From positions 1-13,371 of the forward strand of contig JAMCTD010000072.1 in the NCBI GenBank assembly GCA_023380995.1: a stretch of DNA of 13,371 bases, given 5' to 3'. The notes below the pieces were generated by a model. The model was given only the letters and a program-made list of their open reading frames with translations, was not told where the DNA came from and searched no databases. This DNA comes from Patescibacteria group bacterium. Lineage in GTDB: Bacteria; Patescibacteria; Microgenomatia; Daviesbacterales; UBA10151. The translations under genes were made by a program, and so were the position numbers. Below are positions 12,732 through 13,371 of the stretch, piece by piece (the first letter of the stretch is position 1; each line of letters starts with the position of its first letter).

Positions 12732-13115
12732 TTATTGGGTTGGAAAGTTAGCTATGTTTGGTTGAATTTTACGGCATACCACTACGACCCCTTCAACTGG
12801 CTTACCATTCTGGTCTAATACCAAATTTTCAACTATTTCAAGATTGGGATTTTCTTCAGCTTGTTTTTGTGCATATTTTTTAGAACCTTGTCCAAAATAC
12901 TCAAATCCTACCGGTAGTTTTTTAAGAAGCTCAAAATGATTTTTAGCTTGGTCTGGAGAGTAACCAAAGCTTCCAGCACATAATTCAATAAATCCCTCAT
13001 CTAATTCAATAAATCCCTCATCGAGTCCTTCATCAGGATTGGGCTTTCTATAGATTCTGCTTAAAATGGAGTGAGATCCATATCTATCAAACTCACTTAA
13101 CTCTTCTGCTAGCAT
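12732..13115 (-). CDS. Hypothetical protein, 127 aa, with a duplicated DEGFIEL heptad
   Basis: I do not recognise this protein. It starts MLAEELSEFDRYGSHSILSR, is acidic in the first half, and has no signal peptide or membrane segment. Residues about 32-45 contain DEGFIEL twice in a row, encoded by a perfect 21-bp tandem duplication, preceded by a third related DEGL. The C-terminal half reads KLPVGFEYFGQGSKKYAQ and VENLVLDQNGKPVEGVVVVC, probably beta strands. It is a lone gene with a near-consensus promoter and a leader of about 3 nt. The in-frame duplication preserves the protein, which favours a real gene under some constraint. Confidence 0.72.
   Translation of the reverse strand: MLAEELSEFDRYGSHSILSRIYRKPNPDEGLDEGFIELDEGFIELCAGSFGYSPDQAKNHFELLKKLPVGFEYFGQGSKKYAQKQAEENPNLEIVENLVLDQNGKPVEGVVVVCRKIQPNIANFPTQ
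12981..13022. repeat. Perfect 21-bp tandem duplication inside the 127-aa gene
   Basis: The unit at 12981-13001 (TAATTCAATAAATC...) is repeated exactly at 13002-13022. Being 21 bp it is in frame and adds seven residues (DEGFIEL). Confidence 0.95.
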
Positions 13116-13125
13116 ATCGGGCAGA

Positions 13126-13154
13126 ATTGTAGCAGATTAAATCAATGATGTCAA
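13126..13154 (-). promoter_or_regulatory. Near-consensus sigma-70 promoter of the 127-aa gene
   Basis: On the minus strand TTGACA (13154-13149), a 17-nt spacer and TACAAT (13131-13126) with an upstream TGC (extended -10). The -10 is 10 nt from the ATG at 13115, giving a leader of about 3 nt. Confidence 0.85.
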
Positions 13155-13195
13155 ACTATAGGGCTTGAAAATATCACAATTGCTTCTTTAACACA

Positions 13196-13371
13196 CTATA
13201 GCTTAATTATTAGTCCTAATAAGCTTAATAGAACAATAATAATCATGCTTATTGTAAATTTTAAGGCAAACTCTCTTTTGCCGTGCAAAAAGCTGTAAAA
13301 TGATTTCCCTGCTAAATTTACTGAATTTGCCAAAATAAAAGATATTATCGCCAATCTAAAATCATCGGTAT
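13196..13371 (-). CDS. C-terminal end of an unknown membrane protein, 5' end off the window
   Basis: The minus strand is open from the right edge to TAG at 13198-13196, 57 codons. It contains two hydrophobic stretches, FRLAIISFILANSVNLAG and, after a basic loop (FLHGKREFALKF), TISMIIIVLLSLLGLIIKL, which would be two membrane helices with a positively charged loop between them. I cannot name a family from this end alone. The alternation of hydrophobic and basic segments and lack of stops make it more likely coding than not. Confidence 0.55.
   Translation of the reverse strand, partial: TDDFRLAIISFILANSVNLAGKSFYSFLHGKREFALKFTISMIIIVLLSLLGLIIKL

Noticed and set aside
1..13371. CRISPR array, IS element or prophage
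   Set aside because: No regularly spaced repeats, transposase, integrase or phage structural genes are present.

Overview
The window reads as a chromosomal segment of an AT-rich bacterium, most likely from the Candidate Phyla Radiation (Patescibacteria, perhaps Microgenomates-like). This is inferred from gene style: low GC, small single-domain genes, almost no Shine-Dalgarno sequences, promoters placed directly against start codons, a CvpA-CAP fusion, a shortened cysteinyl-tRNA synthetase-like protein, and several small proteins I cannot assign. No phage, IS or CRISPR genes are visible.

Layout. 1-728 (-): 5' part of a CvpA-CAP membrane protein running off the left edge. 729-1150: a repeat-rich leader, a tRNA-Lys(TTT) gene with its terminator, then a hairpin-rich segment holding a copy of the tRNA 3' end. 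1151-1765 (-): unknown 204-aa protein. 1766-1999: non-coding, with one hairpin near its end. 2000-3823 (-): full ABC exporter half-transporter. 3946-4224 (+): unknown 92-aa protein behind a near-consensus promoter. 4368-5375 (+): soluble histidine kinase with a strong promoter and an unusual 5' leader. 5430-6599 (+): cysteinyl-tRNA synthetase/MshC-type ligase. 6589-7260 (-): OmpR/PhoB response regulator, overlapping it tail to tail. 7452-7894 (+): GlsB/YeaQ-family membrane protein plus a coupled small membrane protein. 8014-9561 (+): GH18-GH19 wall hydrolase gene broken by two frameshifts. 9564-10592 (+): D-Ala-D-Ala carboxypeptidase. 10673-12721 (+): class A penicillin-binding protein. 12732-13115 (-): unknown 127-aa protein. 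13196-13371 (-): C-terminal end of an unknown membrane protein running off the right edge.

How it fits together. The 8.0-12.7 kb part is a cell-wall block: a membrane-anchored two-domain glycan hydrolase, a carboxypeptidase starting 2 nt after it, and a bifunctional glycosyltransferase/transpeptidase. The kinase (4.4-5.4 kb) and regulator (6.6-7.3 kb) flank the synthetase on opposite strands. They could form a two-component pair, but the sequence does not prove it.

Most interesting points: (1) the GH18-GH19 gene is interrupted by a perfect 13-bp tandem duplication and a likely 1-nt deletion whose net effect (+12) restores the frame; (2) this is one of three perfect short tandem duplications (13, 18 and 21 bp); (3) several promoters predict leaderless mRNAs; (4) the kinase leader combines a terminator-like hairpin with an 8-codon ORF whose stop overlaps the kinase start; (5) the synthetase carries active-site wording typical of the mycothiol ligase MshC.
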